The translations under genes were made by a program, and so were the position numbers. 19,905 nucleotides of DNA from NCBI GenBank assembly GCA_002451015.1, contig DKBB01000314.1, positions 1 to 19,905 of the forward strand, in the 5' to 3' direction. This document shows, piece after piece, positions 1-7,693 of the stretch. Below the pieces are notes generated by a model, which had not been told where the DNA came from, did not search any database, and saw only the letters and a list, made by a program, of their open reading frames with translations. Position 1 is the stretch's first letter. Every line of letters begins with the position of its first letter. This DNA is from Acidobacteria bacterium UBA6911. Lineage in GTDB: Bacteria; Acidobacteriota; UBA6911.

Positions 1-209
1 CCGAGCCGGTCGTGATCACGGCTACCAGGTCGCCCGGCTGCATTTCTTCATCGACCCATTTCCTGATCGCTTCCCGGGATCGCACCATGTTGGAAAATGA
101 CAGCCCCAGGTCGTCATTTTCCAACATGGTGCGATCCCGGGAAGCGATCAGGAAATGGGTCGATGAAGAAATGCAGCCGGGCGACCTGGTTGCCGTGATT
201 ACAACCGGA
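1..209. repeat. Fold-back inverted repeat at the window edge
   Basis: Bases 24-101 are the exact reverse complement of 113-190 (78 bp), separated by 11 bases. Pairing continues outwards (1-23 against 191-213) with scattered mismatches that fall mainly at third codon positions of the VWFA gene. Read on the minus strand, 115 down to 1 encodes DDLGLSFSNMVRSR... to DLVAVITTGS, which is the sequence expected just upstream of and within the same domain. The junction shares only gtc (113-115). This looks like two gene copies or strains joined head to head, either by assembly or amplification or by a real inversion. Confidence 0.9.
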
Positions 210-3200
210 TATGGAATGGGCGGACTGCAGCAGTTCACGGGGGACAAACGGCTGCTTTATGACGCGATCGACCGCATCCGTTTCAATATACTCAGCCGTG
301 CCAATGCCGGGGATTCGAGCCAACTGGAGATGGAACCCATCCGGAGACACACGCTGGGAACCCTGGGAGCCATACGACATATCGTGAACGGCATGGAATT
401 CCTTCCGGGAAGAAAAAGCCTAATACTTTTCAGCTCAAACCTGATGATACATTTCGACTATTTGAATCCGGACCCAAAAGACCCGACTGCGATATTTTCA
501 ATAAACCCACCATCCGCCAATGACGCGTATCGTTCTCTGATTCAGCATACCAACCGGGCGGCTGTCGTCATCCACACCATCGATCCGAGAGGTGGCGTTT
601 CCGACGCAATTACATTAGCGGATCGGGAGGGGCTGGTGGCATTGTCCCAACAGACCGGAGGGCTTGCGATCCATTATCATAATTTCGTCGAACTTGGGCT
701 GCAGGAGGCGGCAAGGGACGGCGAATTCTACTACCTGATCGGTTACCGGCCCGACGCGGAAACCATCGCGGAAATGCAGGAAGGAAGATCCAAATATCAC
801 AACCTGAAAGTCCGGGTAAAACGGCCCGGCATGCAGGTGCGATCCCGCTCCGGTTTCTTCAGTACAACGGAAAAAACACCCTATGCACCTGCCCCATGGG
901 CCGATACGCTGGCGCAGGCAATGCTTTCCCCCTTTAAAAACGACGAGCTGATGGTTCATCTTTCATCCGGATACATTCATGATCCTGACGGAAAATATCT
1001 GCTGCGCGCCTGGGTGCATATGCCGGGACGGCAACTGACTGTTCTCCGTGACGGAAACGGCGGGAACTATATCTCCCTGGAAACCTATGCGGCTACAACC
1101 GGTTTCGATGGCCTGGTCCGGGACTCGGACAGGATGGAGCATAAAATCCCACTTACGAACCAGGACATTCTATCGGTCCGGGAACACGGACTGCGATTTT
1201 CCGTTACTATTCCGGCCAAGGATCCGGGCACCTATTTTGTCCGGCTTGCAGTCAAAGACCAGGGTTCGGGCAAGATCGGCTCCGCCTATCAGTATGTGGA
1301 TATTCCCGATCTCAACAAGGCAGGCGTATCTTTATCGAATCTTTTTGCAGTCAGCAGGAATGAAGATATAAGGTGGATCCTGTCCGAAGCAGACAGCAAG
1401 GATGCGGAGCGGTTTTACTCCACCGGGCAGAATCGGGAAAAGAGCCCGGCTATCCGGCAATACCAGCCGGGAGAAAGTCTCGAATACATAGCCTTGATTT
1501 ATAACGCGGACGCCCGCGAGGGATTGCCGCCCGACCTGGAGACGCAAACCGTTCTATACAGGGACGGCGAGGAAATTTTCAGAAGCGAATCCGAAGCCGT
1601 CGACCATAGTGGAACCAACGATCCTGCCAGGATCCCGATTAAAAACAGACTGCGGCTGGGCAAAATGATGCCCCCGGGAGATTACATACTGCAGCTGCAG
1701 GTTATCGACAAAAGGGGAAAGAAGAAGAAAAACTTTGCCGCGGCATCCCTGGATTTTCAGGTAATCCCCAAGCAGGATCCGACAAATCTTGAAAGGGCTG
1801 AGACATCGATCCTCAAGGGCAACGAAGCGGACAGGGCAGGCAAAAAGGAGGACGCGGTGCCGGCCTTCGAGGAAGCGGCAAGGTTGTACCGGGAGGAACT
1901 CGAAAACAATCCCGACGATACGGTCTTATGGAAACAGACGGGAACGGTTTATTTTCTGGCAGGTAAAACAAACCAGGCCGTCGCCGCTTATGAAGAGGCC
2001 GTTCGGCTGCAACCGGAAGATGCGGAAGCCCATCACATGCTCGGAATTATCCGGGCATCGACTGACGTGGATTCCTCCATTGGGGATTTCCGGGAAGCGA
2101 TCCGGCTGAATCCGGAAAATGCCGGGTATCATTTCGATTTGGGTCGCGCTCTGGCTCAAATGAAAGAATATGACGCAGCCCTGGAATCGTTCCTGGAGGC
2201 GGTCCGGCTGGATCCTGGAGACGGGGAAACCCATGCTTCCATAGGTATCATCCACGAGCAGACAGGCGAAGTGGAAAAAGCCGTAGCCGGCTATCGCAGG
2301 GCGCTTACGCTCAACCTCACGGCGGAAAGCAACGATCGTGTACGTCAGTTATTACAGAATGCGCTGGCAAAAGTGGAAGATCCGGATACTGAAAAACTCC
2401 GGGAATATTATACGAAGAAAATCAAGGGATGGCGTGCAGCCGTAGAGCGACACACACCGGGAGAGCAGGATGCAGCGGCAGTGGAAGTCGGAAGCTGGTC
2501 CGTCGATGACTTGAGACTCATTCTCTACCTCGTCGATAATATCGAGCGAGGGAAACTGCGTTCCTATATTGACGACGGAGTCTTAAAGATTTTCACAGGC
2601 AGACGATACGTCAATGAAAATATTCTCCCTTTATTACATCTTAAAGACGATCCGAATTCACTGCTGAGACGTGCGGCCCTGCTACATACCGACATAGCAA
2701 GGTTACGGCTGGGTACCGGGTATGCGCCCGAAGAAACATTGATTTTCCAGGATGATATCGGAATAACCAATAAAAATTCACTCTTCTCGTCTCAAAGCCG
2801 CAGTGGCTTAATCGTATATTCCGATGGTCATGTTGCTAATGTACCCATTATTCACGGAGGCCGTGCCATAAAAGAAACCAATAATTATGCAACTTCGGTC
2901 AATGACGGTCTGGGAAATGTTACGGGCAACAAAACTGCGCATAGCCAGGGGTGGCACTGGCGATTCGCGCGACAAATCCTTGGTAATATTACTCCACGCC
3001 CATCCGAAGACCCAATGGTCCGGAAGTGGTATGTCGCCACAACGGCAATGATGCTCTCCGGCCGGCTTTTCAACCGTGCGGAGGAAAACCTGGTCCCCGC
3101 ATTGAACCTCTTTCCATCCGATCCCTGTCTGCTTTTCTACAAGGGCGTACTGCACGAGAAATTCGCTTTGCTCTCCTATCAGAATGCCATTCCCCCGGAT

Positions 3201-3725
3201 GGTTTGGTTTACACTTTCGGCCCCGAAGAATCGGAACTGAAAAATGCGCGGGAATGTTTTCAGAATGCGTTGAAATCCAACCCGGAATTCTCCGAAGCAC
3301 GTCTGCATCTCGGGCGCATAAGAGGACTTCTCGGTGACCACAAGGAAGCGGTAGAGGAACTACAGAAAGCGGCCCGCTCCCTCACGGATACGCGGCTTCT
3401 ATATTACTGCTCCCTCTACCTCGGAAATGAACTGGCGGCTCTGAATCGGACAGCCGAGGCCCGGGAACAGTTTGAAACAGCCGCAAAACTCTATCCGAAA
3501 GCCCAGGCCCCCCTGCTGGGTTTGAGTCAACTCGCGCTTAAAAGCGGCGATTACGAAAATGCGCTGGACTACGGAAGGAAGATCTTTGATCTGCCGGTTA
3601 AAGAGGACACATCTGAAGATCCTTGGTGGGACTATGATATCTCGCCGGTTCTTGATGCCGCCGGGCTGATTACAGAAATGTACGACACATCCGGAGGATT
3701 TCCCCCTGAAACCTCGGAGCCATGA
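114..3725 (+). CDS. VWFA-related domain / TPR repeat protein, 5'-truncated
   Basis: Large protein with the C-terminal half of a VWFA-related domain (the kind abundant in Acidobacteriota) followed by TPR blocks; probably an exported scaffold or protein-protein interaction protein, exact role unknown. Numbering from base 114: the domain enters at SFSNMVRSREAIRKWVDEEM, a typical helix after the missing strand carrying DDLGLSF, then DLVAVITTG. It has the family signature EFYYLIGYRPD near residue 203 and VRVKRPGMQVRSRSGF near 233-250. TPRs lie about 598-736 and 963-1156, separated by an unrecognised block (about 804-919, with VYSDGHVANVPI). The reading frame is open to base 3, and a GTG lies at 12, but bases 1-113 are the antisense arm of a fold-back repeat and are not native coding. 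Signal peptide and N-terminal VWA part are absent. Certain: family and truncation; uncertain: function. Confidence 0.85.
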   Translation, partial: SFSNMVRSREAIRKWVDEEMQPGDLVAVITTGYGMGGLQQFTGDKRLLYDAIDRIRFNILSRANAGDSSQLEMEPIRRHTLGTLGAIRHIVNGMEFLPGRKSLILFSSNLMIHFDYLNPDPKDPTAIFSINPPSANDAYRSLIQHTNRAAVVIHTIDPRGGVSDAITLADREGLVALSQQTGGLAIHYHNFVELGLQEAARDGEFYYLIGYRPDAETIAEMQEGRSKYHNLKVRVKRPGMQVRSRSGFFSTTEKTPYAPAPWADTLAQAMLSPFKNDELMVHLSSGYIHDPDGKYLLRAWVHMPGRQLTVLRDGNGGNYISLETYAATTGFDGLVRDSDRMEHKIPLTNQDILSVREHGLRFSVTIPAKDPGTYFVRLAVKDQGSGKIGSAYQYVDIPDLNKAGVSLSNLFAVSRNEDIRWILSEADSKDAERFYSTGQNREKSPAIRQYQPGESLEYIALIYNADAREGLPPDLETQTVLYRDGEEIFRSESEAVDHSGTNDPARIPIKNRLRLGKMMPPGDYILQLQVIDKRGKKKKNFAAASLDFQVIPKQDPTNLERAETSILKGNEADRAGKKEDAVPAFEEAARLYREELENNPDDTVLWKQTGTVYFLAGKTNQAVAAYEEAVRLQPEDAEAHHMLGIIRASTDVDSSIGDFREAIRLNPENAGYHFDLGRALAQMKEYDAALESFLEAVRLDPGDGETHASIGIIHEQTGEVEKAVAGYRRALTLNLTAESNDRVRQLLQNALAKVEDPDTEKLREYYTKKIKGWRAAVERHTPGEQDAAAVEVGSWSVDDLRLILYLVDNIERGKLRSYIDDGVLKIFTGRRYVNENILPLLHLKDDPNSLLRRAALLHTDIARLRLGTGYAPEETLIFQDDIGITNKNSLFSSQSRSGLIVYSDGHVANVPIIHGGRAIKETNNYATSVNDGLGNVTGNKTAHSQGWHWRFARQILGNITPRPSEDPMVRKWYVATTAMMLSGRLFNRAEENLVPALNLFPSDPCLLFYKGVLHEKFALLSYQNAIPPDGLVYTFGPEESELKNARECFQNALKSNPEFSEARLHLGRIRGLLGDHKEAVEELQKAARSLTDTRLLYYCSLYLGNELAALNRTAEAREQFETAAKLYPKAQAPLLGLSQLALKSGDYENALDYGRKIFDLPVKEDTSEDPWWDYDISPVLDAAGLITEMYDTSGGFPPETSEP

Positions 3726-4019
3726 ATGCTTGTATCCTGGTGCTTATTATAAAAGTGAATTACAAATTTAGCTCTGTTCCATGTTGTTAATATATAAAGA
3801 ACAGGAGATATTCAAAACGGAACCGTCCGACCGGGCCATGGAGATAATGGGAGCATTCTGAAGGAAATATTAAAGTCGGCGTCATGTATATGGGATTCCC
3901 GACTAACAAGATGCCACGAATCCCACCCAATAAGATGTCGGAGTATTCAATGGGTCTTTCCCACTTAAAATAGAATATTGATTTTTACGGCGATCATTAT
4001 ACAGGGGGAAAATTTCCGG
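3726..4019. other. Intergenic region between convergent genes, no gene seen
   Basis: A 294-base AT-rich gap between the end of the VWFA/TPR gene and the end of the dicarboxylate symporter gene, which converge. No ORF with a ribosome-binding site and no clear intrinsic terminator for either gene was found. The only structure is a loose direct repeat near 3895-3940 in which ggattcccgactaacaagat is followed by a similar copy with 16 of 23 bases matching. Nothing else can be supported. Confidence 0.5.
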
Positions 4020-5240
4020 CTATTTTTCTTCAAAGCGGTTGACAACGGCCGTGCCGACAAGGTCACTCCAAACATTGGTCGCGGTTCGCATCATATCGAG
4101 AACACGATCGATCGCTATTATGGTGCCGATCCCTTCGAGAGGCAGGCCGACCGCCTGCAAGATCACAACAAGCATAACCAGCCCCGCCATGGGAATGGCA
4201 GCCGCTCCAACGGATGCCAGCAGCGCCGTAACCAGCACCAGCGCCTGCTGTCCCAAACCGAGATCGATGTGGTACATTTGAGCGATGGTCAGCGCGGCAA
4301 CCGCCTCATACAACGCCGTACCATCCATATTAACGGTCGCCCCCAATGGCAGGACAAAACTTGTAATCCCCCGGCGGTTCCCCGCCAGATCCGAACACTC
4401 CATCGTTAAGGGGAGGGTTGCCGCAGAGGATGCCGTAGAGAAGGCCGTGGCAAGCGCCGGAGATGCAACACGAAAGTATGTGAAAGGCCGGCGTTTTCCA
4501 AGGATCATTAAGACAAGGGGTAAAGTAATCAGCGCATGGATGAGTAGACCGAATCCAACGGTGATGAAATAGAATCTCAGATCCCATATAACACCCGGTC
4601 CGCTGCGGGCTACCTCCCGCGCAAGAAGAGCGAAGATGCCGATCGGGGCCAGTTTGACGATAGCCAGGGTTAAGGCTTGAATAACCTCGAGCACTCCATC
4701 AACTATTTTTTTAACGGATTCCACGCCGGCTCCCTGCATTCGCGTAAGGAAGAGGCCGAAAAGCAGCGCGAAGAAAATGACCGGGAGCACATCCCCGTTA
4801 GCCATGGAAGACATGATATTGTCCGGCACCATGCCCAGGAAAAATTCAGGCAGGGTCTGGGTCGAAGCGGAAAAACCTTCAGGAAGCCCTGCGGTTTCAG
4901 CCAGATTGAGGTGGAAACCCGGCCGTATCAGGTTGACCAGCGTAAGTCCGACGGCAATGGCCAAGGTTGTGGATACGGTGTAATAAATCATTGTCCGGAT
5001 TCCAACCCGCCCCAATGAACGGGCGCTCCCCAGACTGGCGATCCCGCTTACCAGCGAAGTGAAAACCAACGGGATGATGATCATCTTCAGGAGACGAAGG
5101 AACAGATCTCCGAGGAATCCTATGGATTGGGCTGCAGACGGCCCGATCCAACCCATGACGAAACCGGCGATCAACGCAATTAAAACCTGCCAGTGCAGCT
5201 TTAAATACCAGGGCTTTTCATTTGTGTCGATTTCACTCAT
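4020..5240 (-). CDS. Dicarboxylate/acidic amino acid:cation symporter (DAACS family)
   Basis: Inner-membrane secondary transporter of the GltP/DctA/EAAT family, which co-imports acidic amino acids or C4-dicarboxylates with Na+ or H+. About 406 residues, the usual length. Seen in order: hydrophobic N-terminal segments, the serine-rich re-entrant loop TAFSTASSAATLP (about 266-278), the family hallmark ATVNMDGTALYEA (301-313), GAAAIPMAG (second hairpin) and DRVLDMMRTATNVWSD near the C-terminus. In that last motif the Asp and Arg (DMMRT) that bind the amino group and side-chain carboxylate in characterised homologues are present, favouring an acidic substrate; the usual NVxGD has Ser for Gly. Start set at the ATG giving MSEIDTNEKPW; a TTG at 5249 is also possible and neither has a clear Shine-Dalgarno. 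Last gene of the minus-strand group starting at 9481, 161 bases after the GNAT gene. Confidence 0.9.
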   Translation of the reverse strand: MSEIDTNEKPWYLKLHWQVLIALIAGFVMGWIGPSAAQSIGFLGDLFLRLLKMIIIPLVFTSLVSGIASLGSARSLGRVGIRTMIYYTVSTTLAIAVGLTLVNLIRPGFHLNLAETAGLPEGFSASTQTLPEFFLGMVPDNIMSSMANGDVLPVIFFALLFGLFLTRMQGAGVESVKKIVDGVLEVIQALTLAIVKLAPIGIFALLAREVARSGPGVIWDLRFYFITVGFGLLIHALITLPLVLMILGKRRPFTYFRVASPALATAFSTASSAATLPLTMECSDLAGNRRGITSFVLPLGATVNMDGTALYEAVAALTIAQMYHIDLGLGQQALVLVTALLASVGAAAIPMAGLVMLVVILQAVGLPLEGIGTIIAIDRVLDMMRTATNVWSDLVGTAVVNRFEEK

Positions 5241-5370
5241 GGATCGCAATGAGGTGATTGGGACTAAGAACAGCTGAATCGGGCGCCCCGGTAATAAAAA
5301 ACAGGGTTCATTTAATCCGGAAGTATAAAAACATAAGACTCTGAATTCTATGCATGCGGGAATCTTATAT

Positions 5371-5397
5371 TCTGGCTTCCGACTTCCGGCTTCCGGT
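5371..5397. repeat. Short tandem heptamer repeat
   Basis: In the gap between the GNAT gene (ends 5402) and the symporter gene (starts 5240) the sequence gcttccgacttccggcttccg is three successive 7-base units of form (g/a)cttccg. Such degenerate heptamers are common in intergenic DNA of several bacterial groups and probably arise by slippage. No function can be read from it. Confidence 0.6.
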
Positions 5398-5401
5398 TGC
5401 T

Positions 5402-6283
5402 TTATTTATTCTTTTTATCCATGCGATAAAAAGAACGCAGGTGGCCATCATGCGTCGTTACGAAAAAGTCGGTCGCCACATAGCCTTTTCTAAAGTAATG
5501 CCGGAAAGTCCGGCGCATTTTCGACTGCCATTCCATGGCGATTCCCAAATCGCGGCTTTTAATTTCCTGGAGATTGTAGGGCACCTCAAAAAGAAACCTA
5601 TCCTCGGCAAAGTTCAGCTTTACCCCGGAAGGCTTCATCAATCCCGGCGCCGACTCCTTCAGTTCATTAATGACTTTCAGCCGCTTCATTTCTTTTTTCA
5701 AATCATGGCGAGGCGGTCCGGTTTCCATCCGGCGCGTCACTTCGTTCGATTCCAGATCCCATTTTGTTAAAAACCGGTCTGTAGGCAACCCTCGGTCCGA
5801 CGACCTTGTCGTTTCCCCATAGTAGTTCTCTTCGTACTGATTGGAAAAGACCCCGAGTTTTCCCAGTGCAAAATACGCATTCATAGGCTGCATGGGATCA
5901 AAAGAAGAGGTAATCAGCGGGATTTTTCGTTTCAACGCCTCTTTTCGCTGCGAAGCTTTCAGCTTGAATCCGATATCGAAATTTCTGTATGCCATGCGCA
6001 CAGCCAGCAGACAGGATTGCTGAGTCGGAACCTTTTTTTCTGCCCCGAGAATGCTGAAGACAAATCCGATCAGATCTCCGAGATTGCTGTAGGCACCGAG
6101 CAGGATTCCTCCGGAACGATGGGCTTCCAGCAGCATTGAAACCGGGACTACATCGATATCCTCAGAATTCCAGACTTCCTTCTGAATATCTTCACAGGTC
6201 TTGTAGTCCGCCAGGTTTCGAAACGGGGCGATAGTGACTTTGATTTCGTCTTTTCTCTTCTTACGACTAACTGCCGGTGTCAT
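5402..6283 (-). CDS. GNAT-superfamily acetyltransferase-like protein (COG3375 type)
   Basis: Predicted cytosolic member of the GNAT-like family usually labelled COG3375; substrate unknown. 293 residues. A GNAT-like N-terminal half starts with the strand VTIAPFRN and helix CEDIQKEVW (30-38), then GGILLGAYSNLGDLIGFVFS (58-77, typical strand pair). The region SSFDPMQPMNAYFALGKLGV (127-145), NYYG (153-156), LPTDRFLTKW (166-175) matches the motif order of this family (DP..N..F.LG, YYG, TDR..W). Start supported by AAGGAAGTGAGG upstream of the ATG. It sits 54 bases downstream of the NamZ gene on the same strand, so it is probably co-transcribed. In this context modification of an amino sugar, or of a peptide released from the wall, is plausible, but that is inference only. 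The family is recognised from motifs, not from any search. Confidence 0.8.
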   Translation of the reverse strand: MTPAVSRKKRKDEIKVTIAPFRNLADYKTCEDIQKEVWNSEDIDVVPVSMLLEAHRSGGILLGAYSNLGDLIGFVFSILGAEKKVPTQQSCLLAVRMAYRNFDIGFKLKASQRKEALKRKIPLITSSFDPMQPMNAYFALGKLGVFSNQYEENYYGETTRSSDRGLPTDRFLTKWDLESNEVTRRMETGPPRHDLKKEMKRLKVINELKESAPGLMKPSGVKLNFAEDRFLFEVPYNLQEIKSRDLGIAMEWQSKMRRTFRHYFRKGYVATDFFVTTHDGHLRSFYRMDKKNK

Positions 6284-6337
6284 GTTGCCTCACTTCCTTG
6301 CGCCAGAGCTTGTCTGCAAACCGTGTTTCAGGCCTCT

Positions 6338-7627
6338 TTATTTTACAGGATCATAGATCAGGAACTTCCTGCGTTTGTCCATAAATTCCTCAAATTCCTT
6401 CCTGCCCGCCTGAAGCACTTCGGCCGGAGACATCCCCGACCGCAGCCGCCGCATTGCTTCTGTACTGCCCAAAAAATCCAACACGGGATCCATCTTAAAA
6501 TTATCAGGGTAAAGCCGGTTTAACACCGATATCATCGTGAGTCCCACCAAAACCGAATGAATCTTCTCCCTGTGGGTGATCGAAATATTGACCCCACCGC
6601 ACTCTGTTCCGGAATGCCTTCTTTCCTCCGGGGTGAAAAATATCGGAACAAAATCAACGCCGGCAGGTCGGGCTTCACGCAGTGCGTCAGCAAAACGGCG
6701 CGGCTCGATCCATGGAGCGCCGACTACCTCAAAAGGCCTGTCCGTACCCCACCCCAACGATACACCGGTCCTTTCGAGCAGGCATAACCCGGGATAAAGA
6801 ATCGCCGCATTCATGTTCCGCATATTCGGCGACGGATTGACCCAAAGTTGTCCTGTATCGTTATAATAAAACGTCCGGCGCCAGCCTTCCATTTTAATAA
6901 TGTGCAGTTCAGCACCGATTCCGTTTTCCCGATTGAAATACCTTGCAAGCTCTCCAACCGTCATTCCATGTCGAACAGGCAGCGGCATATACCCGATAAA
7001 TGATGTCTTGTCCGCATCCAACATGGGACCTTCCACCTGAATCCCCCCGACAGGATTCGGACGATCCAGAACGTAGAATGGTATTTTTGCTTCAGCCGCA
7101 GCCTCCATGCAGTATGCCATGGTCGTAATATACGTATAAAACCGGGCGCCTATATCCTGAATATCGAAAACCAATGCATCGATACGATGGAGCATTTCAG
7201 GTTTCGGTCTTCGCGTATCTCCATACAGACTGTAAACAGGGAGACCCGTAATCCCGTCCACGGAAGAGTCGACGCTGCCATCCTGCGTACCGCGGATCCC
7301 ATGCTCCGGGCTGAAAAGAGCGACCAACTCACAAACATTCGATCCGAATAAAAGATCGATCGTCGGGGTCCCGTCAGCGGCCAGTCCCGTTTGATTCGTT
7401 ATCAACCCGACGCGTTTACCGTCAAGCGGCTCAAAATTCTGTCGAAGTAAAATATCGATACCGTTAAGGACTTTGGGTAAGCGATCGCCGCCTGCTAAAG
7501 GAACCGTATAGAGCAGACACACTAAAATACATCCGATTTGAGTCACACACAAGCTACTATAATAAGCTTTTATCAATTTTTGTAGCATTAAAAATACCAT
7601 TCTCAGAAATCGGGGGGAATTATACAT
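6338..7627 (-). CDS. namZ: NamZ-type exo-beta-N-acetylmuramidase (DUF1343), secreted
   Basis: Member of DUF1343, the family of NamZ, which removes terminal MurNAc from the non-reducing ends of peptidoglycan fragments. Numbering from the ATG at 7627 (429 residues): a hydrophobic signal segment ILVCLLYTVPLAGG (about 34-47), then the Rossmann-like catalytic core with GKRVGLITNQTG (70-81), LFSPEHGIRG (104-113; the Glu is the likely catalytic acid by family comparison), PVYSLYGDTRRP, LVFDIQDIGARFYTYITTM (152-170) and VLDRPNPVGG (187-196). C-terminal half with NMRNMNAAILYPGLCLLE and GWGTDRPFE also fits. Start uncertain: a TTG lies at 7630 and internal ATGs at 7600 and 7588 would give a shorter signal peptide; none has a strong ribosome-binding site. 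Between a symporter gene (66 bases upstream) and the GNAT gene (54 bases downstream), it supports a wall-sugar salvage role. Confidence 0.92.
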   Translation of the reverse strand: MYNSPRFLRMVFLMLQKLIKAYYSSLCVTQIGCILVCLLYTVPLAGGDRLPKVLNGIDILLRQNFEPLDGKRVGLITNQTGLAADGTPTIDLLFGSNVCELVALFSPEHGIRGTQDGSVDSSVDGITGLPVYSLYGDTRRPKPEMLHRIDALVFDIQDIGARFYTYITTMAYCMEAAAEAKIPFYVLDRPNPVGGIQVEGPMLDADKTSFIGYMPLPVRHGMTVGELARYFNRENGIGAELHIIKMEGWRRTFYYNDTGQLWVNPSPNMRNMNAAILYPGLCLLERTGVSLGWGTDRPFEVVGAPWIEPRRFADALREARPAGVDFVPIFFTPEERRHSGTECGGVNISITHREKIHSVLVGLTMISVLNRLYPDNFKMDPVLDFLGSTEAMRRLRSGMSPAEVLQAGRKEFEEFMDKRRKFLIYDPVK

Positions 7628-7693
7628 CAAAATTTGATATGTTATTGAGGATTAAAGGATAAGAAAATTATTCCAGCTTTCCGTTGGTACAGG

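Noticed and set aside
12..113. In-frame extension of the VWFA gene to a GTG at 12
   Set aside because: These codons are the antisense of the domain itself within the fold-back repeat, so they are not a native N-terminus.
3895..3945. CRISPR-like repeat
   Set aside because: Only two imperfect copies (16 of 23 matching) without regular spacers or cas genes.
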